In this document: piece after piece, positions 53,611 to 61,934 of the stretch
Position numbering within the stretch: position 1 is the stretch's first letter
Layout of the letters: every line of letters starts with the position of its first letter
DNA from: Gemmatimonadota bacterium
GTDB taxonomy: Bacteria; Gemmatimonadota; Gemmatimonadetes; Gemmatimonadales; Gemmatimonadaceae
Assembly: GCA_026387915.1 (NCBI GenBank)
Contig: JAPLKS010000022.1
Location: 124,001 to 188,000, forward strand
DNA: 64,000 nucleotides
Direction: 5' to 3'
Position numbers and translations under genes: made by a program
The notes under the pieces: model-generated
What the model was told of the DNA's origin: nothing
Databases searched by the model: none
Seen by the model: the letters and a program-made list of their open reading frames with translations, nothing else

Positions 53611-54405
53611 CTACTTGATCCAGTGGCCAAGGCGCGACCAGCGGATGTCAGTCAAGAATGACATCGCCCGATCACTTTCGTTGCCCGGCACGTACGAGTA
53701 GTACACGAACAACGGCCGGCCACGCAGGTTGCGCCGCGGCACAAAACCCCAGTAGCGACTGTCTTTGGAGTCGTAGCGATTGTCGCCCATCATCCAGTAA
53801 TAACCGGCGGGCACGATGAACGGCCCCCAATGGTCGAGTTCCGGTTGCGTGGGGGCGGCGCCAAAGCGCGACGCGGTGAGACCAATTTTTTTCTGCCAGT
53901 CGAACAGCGCCGAGACGTAGTGCGGGTCGCCCTTGGTCTGCTCGGGCGACGCGTACCCCTGCCGCTGTGCGATGCCGTTGACGTACACCACACCCTCGCG
54001 CCCATAGAGCGTGTCGCCCGGCATCCCGATGAGACGCTTCACCAGCGTCGGCGTGGGATCCTCACCCCGCTCAGCTTCGTCGCCCTGATAGGGCGACTCG
54101 AATACCACCACGTCGCCGCGGCTCGGTTCGGCGTAGCCCGGCAGGTTGATCGAGGTAAATGGCACGTGCGGTCCAAACACGGCCTTGTTCACAAAGAGCC
54201 AGTCGGCAATGAGGAGCGACGGAATCATGCTCCCCGACGGAATGCGGTACGCCTCAATGAAGAAGGTCCGCAACACCAGGAAAATCGCGACGGTGCCGGC
54301 GAGCGACTTGAACGATTCCCAGAATCGGCGGAGGCTGAACCCAGCACCGCCGCCGCGCGCGGCAGCAACGCTGTTCTTGGGCTTGGCGGGTTTGTTAGCG
54401 GCCAC
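53611..54405 (-). CDS. lepB: Signal peptidase I
   Basis: 264 residues from GTG 54405; a GTG at 54510 would add a 35-residue leader that does not look protein-like. A short basic N-terminus precedes a membrane helix (SLAGTVAIFLVLRTFF). Catalytic Ser59 in IPSGSMIPSL and general-base Lys123 in TLVKRLIGMPGD, then GYYWMMGDNRYDSKDSRYWGFVP, all box motifs B-E of type I leader peptidase. It cleaves signal peptides on the periplasmic face, serving the many exported proteins nearby. Confidence 0.93.
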   Translation of the reverse strand: MAANKPAKPKNSVAAARGGGAGFSLRRFWESFKSLAGTVAIFLVLRTFFIEAYRIPSGSMIPSLLIADWLFVNKAVFGPHVPFTSINLPGYAEPSRGDVVVFESPYQGDEAERGEDPTPTLVKRLIGMPGDTLYGREGVVYVNGIAQRQGYASPEQTKGDPHYVSALFDWQKKIGLTASRFGAAPTQPELDHWGPFIVPAGYYWMMGDNRYDSKDSRYWGFVPRRNLRGRPLFVYYSYVPGNESDRAMSFLTDIRWSRLGHWIK

Positions 54406-54523
54406 GTGTGCGAATGGAAAAAGGACGACGACAGGAGAGTGTCTTGGGAATCTGAGGAGCGCGCGCCCTGCGGCAAGTGTGTACGAGGGAGACAGCCGAG
54501 GGGGGCTCACGTGGAATCGACGC

Positions 54524-54555
54524 GGGGGGCGCTCCCCGAATGGAAAGCGCCCCCC
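54524..54555 (-). terminator. GC-rich hairpin between the SWIB and lepB genes
   Basis: GGGGGGCGCT (54524-54533) pairs perfectly with AGCGCCCCCC (54546-54555), extended by flanking GAC/GTC with a small bulge; a 12-base loop separates the arms. It lies 21 bases past the SWIB gene stop on the minus strand. No U-tract follows, so terminator strength is uncertain. Confidence 0.5.
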
Positions 54556-54576
54556 GTCGAACCGGCCGGAGCCGTA

Positions 54577-54903
54577 CTACTTGACGTGCTTGCCGATTCC
54601 CTTGGCGAGATCGAACATCGTGATCTGCGCCTTGTTGCCGAACACGGCCTTCATCTTGTCGTCCAGGTTGATGTTACGACGGTTCTTCTTGTCCTGGAGG
54701 CCGTTCTTCTTGATGTACACCCACAGCTGCTTGACGATCTCAGTGCGCGGGATCGGCTTGGCACCGACCACGGCGCCGAGCGCAGCGCTCAGGGTCAGCG
54801 GCTTCATGAACGCGGCGTTCGGCTTGCGCTTCGCAGCCTTCTTCACCGGCTTCTTCGCGACCTTCTTGACCGTCTTCTTCGCAGCCTTTTTCTTGGCAGC
54901 CAT
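54577..54903 (-). CDS. SWIB/MDM2-domain protein with histone-H1-like tail
   Basis: 108 residues from ATG 54903, strong GAGGAG Shine-Dalgarno. Residues 1-30 are almost wholly Lys/Ala/Pro (MAAKKKAAKKTVKKVAKK), like bacterial histone-H1-type tails. Residues ~33-108 form a SWIB domain: LSAALGAVVGAKPIPRTEIVKQLWVYIKKNGLQD, RRNINLDDKMKAVFG and MFDLAKGIGKHV. SWIB domains are chromatin-remodelling modules in eukaryotes; in bacteria they occur in chlamydiae and a few other phyla, sometimes fused to topoisomerase. It is likely a nucleoid protein. Confidence 0.88.
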   Translation of the reverse strand: MAAKKKAAKKTVKKVAKKPVKKAAKRKPNAAFMKPLTLSAALGAVVGAKPIPRTEIVKQLWVYIKKNGLQDKKNRRNINLDDKMKAVFGNKAQITMFDLAKGIGKHVK

Positions 54904-55012
54904 CGAAAATCTCCTCGAGAGGATGGGGTGAACGAACATGTTGTGCATTTCGCGCACACATGCCCGACACGTCGAAAGTAAACAGACTCCCCCAATGCGC
55001 AATAGGGAGTTT

Positions 55013-55098
55013 CCCTCGAAGAATCGGCGGCCGCCATTGGGAAACGCCTGACACGCGCCGGCGACGCGCCGAATTCTCCCTCGAAAACCGTCGGCCGC
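55013..55098. repeat. Degenerate direct repeat in the gap upstream of the SWIB gene
   Basis: CCCTCGAA followed four or five bases later by CGGCCGC occurs at 55013-55034 and again at 55078-55098 (65 bases apart). The ~276-base gap 54904-55179 has no ORF or tRNA that I can see; apart from these repeats it is GC-skewed filler and probably holds the promoter of the SWIB gene. Confidence 0.4.
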
Positions 55099-55179
55099 GC
55101 GTCAGCTTTTCATTCGGCGATTGGCCGCCGCGCGCCGCCGCGTGCCGCCGCCGCAACCGATTTCCCCTATGAAAACGGC

Positions 55180-56085
55180 TTAGCCCGCGACAAACGCGGC
55201 AAGCAATTCCATCATCCGCACATCGGCCGGATCGGCCGTGGCGTCGTCGTCCGCCGTCTCGTCGCGGTCGTTCGGCGTTTCGAGAATCAGCGGAATTCCC
55301 TCGGCGCGCGAATCCGCCAACAGCCAGCGAAATGGCTCCGCCCCAATGGCGCCGGCGCCAATCAGGGCGTGCCGATCCTTGTTGCTCCCAAACGGATGTT
55401 GCGAATCGTTCAGGTGAAAAAACGCCGGGCGCTCCCCGATCCGCTGCTCAAACGCGTCGAGCGTCGCGCGCTGCGCCTCGGCGCTCGAGGTGAGATCGTG
55501 TCCGCTCGCAAACAGGTGACAGGTATCGAGACCGTACCCCGTGCGGTGGCGGAGCGCGGCCGGCACGCGCGCGAGCATCCGAGCAATCTCCTCGGCGCTC
55601 CGACCCATCGTGCGCCCAGCGCCGGCCGTGTTCTCAATGAGCACGCGCGTCCCGCCTGCCGTCTCCGGCACGGCCGCCAGCGCGTGCGCGATGGCGTCGC
55701 CCACGCGGTCGCACGCCTCGCCGGGGTCGCCGTCCCCCGAGGAACCGGGGTGAAAACAACAGCCCATCACACCGAGCGCCGTTGAGCGCTCGAGTTCCTT
55801 GGCGAGCCCGTTCGCCGCGCGCGCCGCCTTTTCCGGCTCGTTCGATGCCGTGTTGAGCACATAGGCCGAGTGCACCATCACGTGGCGTGGCTCAATGCCT
55901 GCTTCCGCGAGCGCCGCCGCGAAGGCCGCCGCCTTGGGTGGCTTGATCGTGACCTTGTCGCCGTAGTAGGTAGGCGGGGCGGTAAAGAGCTGCAGCGCGC
56001 GCATGTTGGCGGCGGCGGCGCGGCGGACCGCCATCACAAATCCGCCGGCGTCGCTCGTGTGTGCGCCGATGTATCGAGTGCTCAT
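55180..56085 (-). CDS. nfo: Deoxyribonuclease IV (AP endonuclease, Nfo family)
   Basis: 301 residues from ATG 56085. The TIM-barrel zinc cluster is intact: MVHSAYVLN, CFHPGSS, LIENTAGAG, YGLDTCHLFASGHD, FFHLNDSQ, KDRHALIGAGAIG and LILETPN supply the His/Glu/Asp ligands of the three metals. It cuts 5' to abasic sites in base-excision repair. It ends with a short Asp/Ala-rich insert (NDRDETADDDATADP) before the last helix. The response-regulator-like gene lies 69 bases upstream. Confidence 0.95.
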   Translation of the reverse strand: MSTRYIGAHTSDAGGFVMAVRRAAAANMRALQLFTAPPTYYGDKVTIKPPKAAAFAAALAEAGIEPRHVMVHSAYVLNTASNEPEKAARAANGLAKELERSTALGVMGCCFHPGSSGDGDPGEACDRVGDAIAHALAAVPETAGGTRVLIENTAGAGRTMGRSAEEIARMLARVPAALRHRTGYGLDTCHLFASGHDLTSSAEAQRATLDAFEQRIGERPAFFHLNDSQHPFGSNKDRHALIGAGAIGAEPFRWLLADSRAEGIPLILETPNDRDETADDDATADPADVRMMELLAAFVAG

Positions 56086-56154
56086 GCGATGGCCAAGGGA
56101 AAAGAGGGCCAACGTTCAGCAGGCGAGAACGCCGGTCGCCCGGCGCCCGCAACC

Positions 56155-56832
56155 CTACTTGGAGTTGGGATTGATGTCGATCATCCGCGACTGCCCGAGG
56201 TATTCGACACTGCGCGGATTGTCGAGCTCGCGCAGTTTCTTGACCACGTCGCCAATGCGCTTGGCCTGCTGGACGATGGTACCGAGCATCTCGTCCATCT
56301 CGTGTGGCTCCACCATCTTGGCCTCAATCAGAGAGGCGTGCGAGAGCAGCGCGGCAAGGGGGTTGTTGATTTCGTGCTGGAGCGCCAGCGATGTCTCGCC
56401 AATCCCCGCGAGGTAGCGCGCCTTGCGCAGCTCCTGCTCGGCGGCGCGACTCGCCCGCGACACCTCAATCCGCCGCTCGGCAATGCGTAGCCGCGCTTTG
56501 AGGTTGTCCGGCGTCACCGGCTTGGACATATAGTCATCGGCACCCGCGTCGAGGACGCTGGTGAGATCTTCGCTGCGGTCGCGCGCCGTCACTACCAGAA
56601 TGAAGGTGTCATCCGACCACATCGACTCCCGAATGTGACGGCAGACCTGCAGTCCGTCCATTTTGGGCATTTCCCAGTCGAGAATGATCAGCGGCGCCGG
56701 CGCCACCGCGTAGAACTCCCACGCTTCCACGCCGTCGGCAGCGGCCATGACCACATGATGCCCGCACTGCTCCACCACCCGCGAGAGCAGCAGGCGCATG
56801 GTCGGATCGTCGTCAGCAATGATTACGTTCAC
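56155..56832 (-). CDS. Response-regulator receiver plus histidine-kinase DHp domain, no catalytic ATPase domain
   Basis: 225 residues from GTG 56832. The receiver domain (1-125) has the acidic cluster D7-D9, the phosphoacceptor D52 in LILDWEMPKMDG and K104. After a linker helix comes a HisKA-like segment with the H-box LQHEINNPLAAL (H153) in residues ~135-210. The protein then stops: no HATPase N, G1, F or G2 boxes are present. It may be a phosphotransfer protein linking a hybrid relay, or a dimeric receiver whose DHp is phosphorylated by another kinase. Confidence 0.85.
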   Translation of the reverse strand: MNVIIADDDPTMRLLLSRVVEQCGHHVVMAAADGVEAWEFYAVAPAPLIILDWEMPKMDGLQVCRHIRESMWSDDTFILVVTARDRSEDLTSVLDAGADDYMSKPVTPDNLKARLRIAERRIEVSRASRAAEQELRKARYLAGIGETSLALQHEINNPLAALLSHASLIEAKMVEPHEMDEMLGTIVQQAKRIGDVVKKLRELDNPRSVEYLGQSRMIDINPNSK

Positions 56833-56882
56833 GGGTCAGAAATAAAGGTTGGCGTGAGGCATCAGTTAGACCGGTGTCACCG

Positions 56883-57698
56883 TCAGCGGAGCGTTCCGGT
56901 TCTTACGACTGTTACGCCGGCTCCACCTCCGCGCGGCGTCTCAAACCACGACACCGCTACGCGGCGTCCGTGTAAAGCCACCAACGGCATCGACGCCACC
57001 ACAGTTCCGGATGACACCGCCGTGCGCTGCTCAAAAATGTGACCCGTCGTCTGTGATGTGGCGAGCCATACCTGTGGCTCCGACGCATTAGGATCAGTGT
57101 ACGCAACAACCACGGTGTCACCATACGAGGCGACCGACGCCGATGAGCGGCGTTCGCCGTACACAATCGGGACCGGCTCGTGAAACAACTTGCCGCGGTC
57201 CATCGAGTGCGTGTAAAAGATCCCCGGCCCTTCGCGCGCCTGCAGAAAGTACACGACGGCCACATACCCGTTGATCGCGTCGATCGTAATGGAGGGTGGA
57301 TCGCGCCGGCACCCCGCGTGCGACCGGTCGAGCGAGTCCGCCACCACGGGCCGTTCCCACGAGAGGCCGCCCGTCACCGAACGCGACACCACGAGCCGCG
57401 CCGAACTGTCGGGCTGTGGAGCCCACCACGCCGCATATGCCGTGTCGCTCGGGGAGAGGGCGGTGACCATCGTGCCGCGGCATGCCGCGCCCACCTCACC
57501 CTCGCTAGGCACCATAGGAGGCACCCAGCCAGCGACCATCGCCGGCCCACTGCCAATGAGGACCAGCCGCGACTGCGGCGCGGCCACGGCACGCACTCGC
57601 GACTCCGCGGCGTCCCACTGCACAGCCTCCGGCACGCACCCCATAACTGCGAGGGAGCAGCCGAGCAGGGCCGACGCAAGCGCTTGAGACCGGTTCAT
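56883..57698 (-). CDS. Exported BNR/sialidase-like repeat lipoprotein
   Basis: 271 residues from ATG 57698. The N-terminus MNRSQALASALLGCSLAVMGC carries a possible lipobox ending at VMGC. Propeller-like repeats follow, with weak Asp-box motifs (SRSVTGGLSWERP, THSMDRGKLFHEP) in a sialidase/BNR-like fold. No catalytic Arg triad or Tyr/Glu nucleophile set can be identified, so it is probably a binding protein on the outer or inner membrane surface rather than a sialidase. Confidence 0.7.
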   Translation of the reverse strand: MNRSQALASALLGCSLAVMGCVPEAVQWDAAESRVRAVAAPQSRLVLIGSGPAMVAGWVPPMVPSEGEVGAACRGTMVTALSPSDTAYAAWWAPQPDSSARLVVSRSVTGGLSWERPVVADSLDRSHAGCRRDPPSITIDAINGYVAVVYFLQAREGPGIFYTHSMDRGKLFHEPVPIVYGERRSSASVASYGDTVVVAYTDPNASEPQVWLATSQTTGHIFEQRTAVSSGTVVASMPLVALHGRRVAVSWFETPRGGGAGVTVVRTGTLR

Positions 57699-57740
57699 AC
57701 CTCTGAGAATAGCGCCCCGCCCCCCGCAGATACAGCACGA

Positions 57741-57770
57741 ATGACAGGCCACGGCGTATATCTTTATGAC
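57741..57770 (+). promoter_or_regulatory. Candidate promoter of pruA
   Basis: ATGACA (57741-57746, five of six with TTGACA) and TATGAC (57765-57770, four of six with TATAAT), spaced 18 bases, lie 45 bases before the ATG of pruA. The match is moderate only. Confidence 0.35.
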
Positions 57771-57814
57771 AGCGGAAGTCCGCCGTATCCCTGCCCGCCC
57801 ACTTCGAGCGAACC

Positions 57815-59452
57815 ATGACGTCCTATCCCACCAGCAACGTCCGCCGTCTCCCGCCCATTTCGAACGAGCCCATCAAGAGCTACGCTCCGGGTTCTCCAGA
57901 ACGTGCCGAACTCAAGGCGCGCCTCGCCGCCATGGAGCAGGAATGCCCCGACATCCCGCTCGTAATCGGCGGCCGCGAAATCCGCACGGGCGACGTCGTC
58001 AAGGCTACTTCCCCGCATAAGCACCGCCACGTGACCGCCACGTGGCACCGTGCTCGCCCGGAAGACGTCCACGCCGCCATCAAGGCCGCGCACGACGCCC
58101 GTCGCGAGTGGGCCTCCTGGCGCTGGGAAGACCGCGCCGGTGTGCTCCTGAAGGCCGCTGACATCCTCGCCGGCCCCAAGCGCGCCACGCTCAACGCCGC
58201 AACGATGCTCGGCCAGTCCAAGACCGCGTTCCAGACGGAAATCGATGCCGCCTGCGAGACGATCGACTTCTGGCGCTTCAACGTCCGCTTTGCCGCGCAG
58301 ATCCTCGCCGAACAACCGGCGTCGAGCCCGGGGGTCTGGAACCAGACCGACTACCGCGGCCTCGAAGGGTTCGTGTACGCCATCTCGCCCTTCAACTTCA
58401 CGGCGATCGGCGCCAATCTCCCCACAGCACCAGCGCTGATGGGATGCACCACCATCTGGAAGCCGGCCGGCACCGCGATTCTTTCCGCGTGGCACACGCT
58501 GCAGATCCTGCACGAAGCCGGCCTCCCGCCGGGCGTCATCAACTTCGTGCCGGGCAATGCCGCGACGATCACCGACATTCTCCTCGCCGATCGCAACTTT
58601 GGCGGCGTGCACTTCACGGGCAGCACGGCGGTGTTTAACTCGATGTGGAAGACCATCGGCCAGAACATCGACACGTATAAGTCGTATCCGCGCATCGTTG
58701 GAGAGACCGGCGGAAAGGACTTCATTGTGGCGCACCCGTCGGCCGACGCGGCCGCGATCGCCGTGGCGATCGTGCGCGGTGGCTTTGAATACCAGGGGCA
58801 GAAGTGCTCCGCCGCGAGCCGCGCCTACATCCCGAAGTCGCTCTGGAACGAAGTGCGCGACCGCACGCTCGCGATGATCGCCGACATCCGCATGGGCGAC
58901 CCGAGCGACTTCCGCAACTTCATGGGCGCGGTGATCGACAAAAAGGCGTTCGAGCGCATTGGCGGCTACCTCGCCGACGCCAAACAGAATGCCAAGGTGT
59001 TGGCAGGTGGCAATACGAATGGCGCCGACGGCTGGTTCGTGGAGCCCACGCTCATTCAGACCGAGAACCCGGCCTATCGTTTGCTCTGCGAGGAAATCTT
59101 TGGCCCGGTCGTCACCGTGTATGTGTACGACGACGCCAAATGGATTGAGACGCTGCAGACGGTGGATCAGACCTCGCCGTACGCACTCACCGGCGCCGTC
59201 TTTGCGCGCGACAAAAACGCCGTGGCCGATGCGCATCGCGAACTGCATCACGCCGCCGGCAACTTCTACATCAATGACAAACCGACCGGTGCAGTGGTGG
59301 GCCAACAGCCGTTCGGTGGTGCCCGCGCGTCCGGCACCAACGACAAGGCCGGGTCCAAGCTCAACCTCACGCGCTGGACGAGCGCGCGCACGGTGAAGGA
59401 AACCTTCGCACCGCCGACCGAGTATCGCTATCCGTTTATGTCGGCCGAGTAA
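57815..59452 (+). CDS. pruA: L-glutamate gamma-semialdehyde dehydrogenase (P5C dehydrogenase)
   Basis: 545 residues from ATG 57815, typical of the stand-alone PruA/RocA-like type. The aldehyde dehydrogenase site is intact: catalytic Glu297 in IVGETGGKDF and Cys331 in YQGQKCSAASRAY; NAD-binding FTGSTAVF and the ISPFNFTAIGANLP anion-hole segment match P5CDH. It oxidises glutamate-5-semialdehyde to glutamate with NAD+, the second step of proline degradation. Proline dehydrogenase is not in the window. Confidence 0.93.
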   Translation: MTSYPTSNVRRLPPISNEPIKSYAPGSPERAELKARLAAMEQECPDIPLVIGGREIRTGDVVKATSPHKHRHVTATWHRARPEDVHAAIKAAHDARREWASWRWEDRAGVLLKAADILAGPKRATLNAATMLGQSKTAFQTEIDAACETIDFWRFNVRFAAQILAEQPASSPGVWNQTDYRGLEGFVYAISPFNFTAIGANLPTAPALMGCTTIWKPAGTAILSAWHTLQILHEAGLPPGVINFVPGNAATITDILLADRNFGGVHFTGSTAVFNSMWKTIGQNIDTYKSYPRIVGETGGKDFIVAHPSADAAAIAVAIVRGGFEYQGQKCSAASRAYIPKSLWNEVRDRTLAMIADIRMGDPSDFRNFMGAVIDKKAFERIGGYLADAKQNAKVLAGGNTNGADGWFVEPTLIQTENPAYRLLCEEIFGPVVTVYVYDDAKWIETLQTVDQTSPYALTGAVFARDKNAVADAHRELHHAAGNFYINDKPTGAVVGQQPFGGARASGTNDKAGSKLNLTRWTSARTVKETFAPPTEYRYPFMSAE

Positions 59453-59473
59453 GGTCGGCGTCTCGTGTTCAGT

Positions 59474-59516
59474 CGTTTACGGTAAACGGATAACGGTTTA
59501 CGGCTAACCGTAAACG
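59474..59516. repeat. Inverted-repeat cluster of GTTTACGG units between pruA and the PhzF gene
   Basis: GTTTAC-G-GTAAAC (59475-59487), GTTTACGG (59496-59503) and CCGTAAAC (59508-59515) lie within 42 bases. CGTTTACGGT (59474-59483) also pairs perfectly with ACCGTAAACG (59507-59516), and the inner GTTTACGG/CCGTAAAC pair leaves a 4-base loop. The block is AT-richer than its surroundings. It could be a REP-like element, a bidirectional terminator or a regulator site. Confidence 0.65.
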
Positions 59517-59554
59517 CCTGGAAACCACTTTAGTTCACGCAGCAATTGAGGCAT

Positions 59555-60469
59555 ATGTCCGAGTTCGAGTACGTCACCCTAGATGTCTTCACCGATCGCA
59601 AGTTTGGCGGCAATCAACTTGCCGTCTTCCCCGACGCCCGCGGTATCCCCGAAGAGTTGTTGCTCACCATTACGCGCGAGTTCAACTATTCGGAAACGAC
59701 GTTCTGCTATCCGCCCGTGAATCCCGCGCACGCCGCCAACGTGCGCATTTTCACACCGGGCGCTGAAGTGCCGTTCGCGGGACATCCCACGGTTGGCACG
59801 GCGATCGCGCTCGTGGCGGGCGGCAAGTTCGGATCGCCGACGGGTGAGTCGCGCATTGTGCTCGAAGAAAAAGTTGGACCGATTCCCGTCACGGTGCGCA
59901 TCGGCAGTGACGGCAGTGCATTCGCCCAGTTCGCCGTTGCCAAGTTGCCAGAGGTGGGGCCGCCGGCACCGTCGCGTTCGATGCTCGCGAAAATTCTTTC
60001 GATCAACACTGAAGACGTCCTCAGCGCGCGCTATGCGCCGGAGCCTGTGAGCTGCGGACTCCCGTTCTTGATTGTCGGTGTCACGGGGCTCGACGCGCTC
60101 GAGCGTGCGCGTGTGCGCGTCGAGAAATGGGAAACCACCCTGCAGTCCGCGTGGGCACCGGATCTCTTCGTGTTCGCCAAGGATCCGTCGGGCGGCGACA
60201 CACACTATCGCGCGCGCTGCTTTGTCCCGAGTTGCAGCGTCCCGGAAGATCCGGCAACGGGTTCGGCAAACGCCTGCTTTGCCGGCTATCTCGCCATGCG
60301 CGAGCGCGCCAAGGACGGCGCGTTTCGGTGGACCGTCGACCAGGGCGTCGAAATGGGGCGCGCCAGTCGCATTGAGATTGAAGCCGACAAAGTGGCGGGA
60401 AGCGTCGCGGCCATTCGCGTCGGTGGCTCGGCGGTACACGTCATGCGCGGCACGCTTCACCTCGACTGA
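59555..60469 (+). CDS. PhzF-family isomerase/epimerase-like protein
   Basis: 304 residues from ATG 59555 (GAGG upstream). The diaminopimelate-epimerase-like fold has the PhzF signature: catalytic Glu47 in FNYSETTFCYPP, RIFTPGAEVPFAGHPTVGTA and the second-lobe CSVPEDPATGSA. Known members include PhzF of phenazine synthesis, but most have unknown substrates; no phenazine genes are nearby. Likely cytoplasmic. Confidence 0.88.
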   Translation: MSEFEYVTLDVFTDRKFGGNQLAVFPDARGIPEELLLTITREFNYSETTFCYPPVNPAHAANVRIFTPGAEVPFAGHPTVGTAIALVAGGKFGSPTGESRIVLEEKVGPIPVTVRIGSDGSAFAQFAVAKLPEVGPPAPSRSMLAKILSINTEDVLSARYAPEPVSCGLPFLIVGVTGLDALERARVRVEKWETTLQSAWAPDLFVFAKDPSGGDTHYRARCFVPSCSVPEDPATGSANACFAGYLAMRERAKDGAFRWTVDQGVEMGRASRIEIEADKVAGSVAAIRVGGSAVHVMRGTLHLD

Positions 60470-60487
60470 GCCACGTCGACTGAACGT

Positions 60488-60507
60488 CGGCGGCCAACAG
60501 GCCGCCG
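60488..60507. terminator. Hairpin between convergent PhzF and GGDEF genes
   Basis: CGGCGGCC-AACA-GGCCGCCG, an 8-bp perfect stem with a 4-base loop, lies in the 56-base gap between convergent stops. No U-tract on either side; it could still halt opposing transcription. Confidence 0.5.
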
Positions 60508-60525
60508 GCCCGCGCACACGACCGA

Positions 60526-61827
60526 TTATACCGTTGGAAACTCGTTCACGGCTGTGCGTTCCATCGAGCGACGGCCAGCGGCCGTCCCATCGAACGTGCG
60601 CATGCCGGGGTGCCACACCTCGGTGCGATGACGTCCATTCCGCTTGGCCACATAGAGCGCTTCGTCCGCGCGCGCAATGAGCGTCTTCGCCACCTGATCG
60701 CTGCGCGCCGCTTCCGACGCAATGCCAATACTGACCGTGATCTTGCGATTCGGCCCAAGGCTCGCAAAGGGTCGCGTCTCAAAGGCGTGATGGATGCGGT
60801 CGGCGAGAATCGTGGCCCCTTCCAGTTCCGTATCGGGCGCGAGAATCTCAAACTCCTCACCGCCAATGCGCGCCACGACGTCACCGAGTCGCGCGGTGTC
60901 GCGGAGCAATGCGCCCATCTCGCGGAGCACTTCGTCGCCGGTGAGATGGCCAAACTCGTCGTTCACAAGCTTAAAGTGGTCCACGTCAATCGCCAGCACC
61001 GCCATCGGATGCGTGCCGCGCACGGCGCGCGATACTTCGCGCGTGGTCAGTTGCTCAAAGCCGCGACGATTGAAGCAGCCCGTCACCGGATCGGTGAGCA
61101 CGATCGTCTCGAGATGGGTGCGCATCTTATTGTAGGCGCGCCCCACCACGGTGATCGCGTCGGGCATATGATCGAGTTTTTCGTCGTAGCCTTCGCTGAA
61201 ATCACCATCCTGCACGCGTTCGAACACGTGAATAATCCGAGCGAGGCGCTTCGTCATCTGCCCCTGCAGGCGCGCGAACAACAGCGCGCCCGTCATGAAC
61301 AGCACAAGATTCCAGAGATGCTCGGCCGGTACCTCTAACCCACCCATCTCCGCCGCCGTCAGCACCACCATCGTGTAGGCCATGCCTATCACGATGAGGT
61401 TGTACACCGTCGCTCTGGATCCAAAGTAGAGCTGCGTGAGCTGGACCGTAAATATCGAGAGGATCAGGCCGCGGGCATATTCTGTGGGCGGCGTAATCAC
61501 GAGCAGGATGCCGAACAGCAGCACCATATCGGCAAGCACCGCCATCGCCACGGCTCGTCTTCCCGCGGTACCGCGCCGGCGAATCACGGCGCAGAACACT
61601 TCGTTGGCAATGAGGTAGGTGCCGATCATCGCCAAGCCAATGAGCAAGGCGGGGTGCACACCAAGCCGGCCCGCGACCACCGAGTTGGACGCAATAACTC
61701 CCGCCCACTTCAGCGCCGTCGTGCCGAGGCCAACCACCAACACGAAGGTGCGCCGAAACTTCCCCTGCCAGAGGAGAATTTCGGCGCTCGATAACTGGGT
61801 TTCAATTGCCGAGAGATCGCTGCTCAC
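60526..61827 (-). CDS. Membrane-bound diguanylate cyclase (GGDEF)
   Basis: 433 residues from GTG 61827. Five to six helices (~28-190) form a membrane sensor, then a linker helix and a GGDEF domain from ~240. The A-site is GGEEF (322-326), an active form, and RLGD at 313-316 is an intact I-site (RxxD five residues upstream) for product inhibition. TDPVTGCFNRRGF, AIDVDHFKLVNDEFGH and ADEALYVAKRNGR are conserved. It makes cyclic di-GMP; the stimulus is unknown. Confidence 0.93.
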   Translation of the reverse strand: MSSDLSAIETQLSSAEILLWQGKFRRTFVLVVGLGTTALKWAGVIASNSVVAGRLGVHPALLIGLAMIGTYLIANEVFCAVIRRRGTAGRRAVAMAVLADMVLLFGILLVITPPTEYARGLILSIFTVQLTQLYFGSRATVYNLIVIGMAYTMVVLTAAEMGGLEVPAEHLWNLVLFMTGALLFARLQGQMTKRLARIIHVFERVQDGDFSEGYDEKLDHMPDAITVVGRAYNKMRTHLETIVLTDPVTGCFNRRGFEQLTTREVSRAVRGTHPMAVLAIDVDHFKLVNDEFGHLTGDEVLREMGALLRDTARLGDVVARIGGEEFEILAPDTELEGATILADRIHHAFETRPFASLGPNRKITVSIGIASEAARSDQVAKTLIARADEALYVAKRNGRHRTEVWHPGMRTFDGTAAGRRSMERTAVNEFPTV

Positions 61828-61934
61828 ATCTCACGTGCGGAAGGGGGGGCATCGTTACTAATGGTAAGGACGCTGATTCCCCCTCGGAGGCAACCCGTTC
61901 GCCGCTCCAATCCCCCACGACGCCCCAACAACCG

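Noticed and set aside
57764..59305. A 513-codon minus-strand frame opposite pruA.
   Set aside because: pruA has complete catalytic motifs; the antisense product is Arg/Gly/His-rich and unrecognisable.
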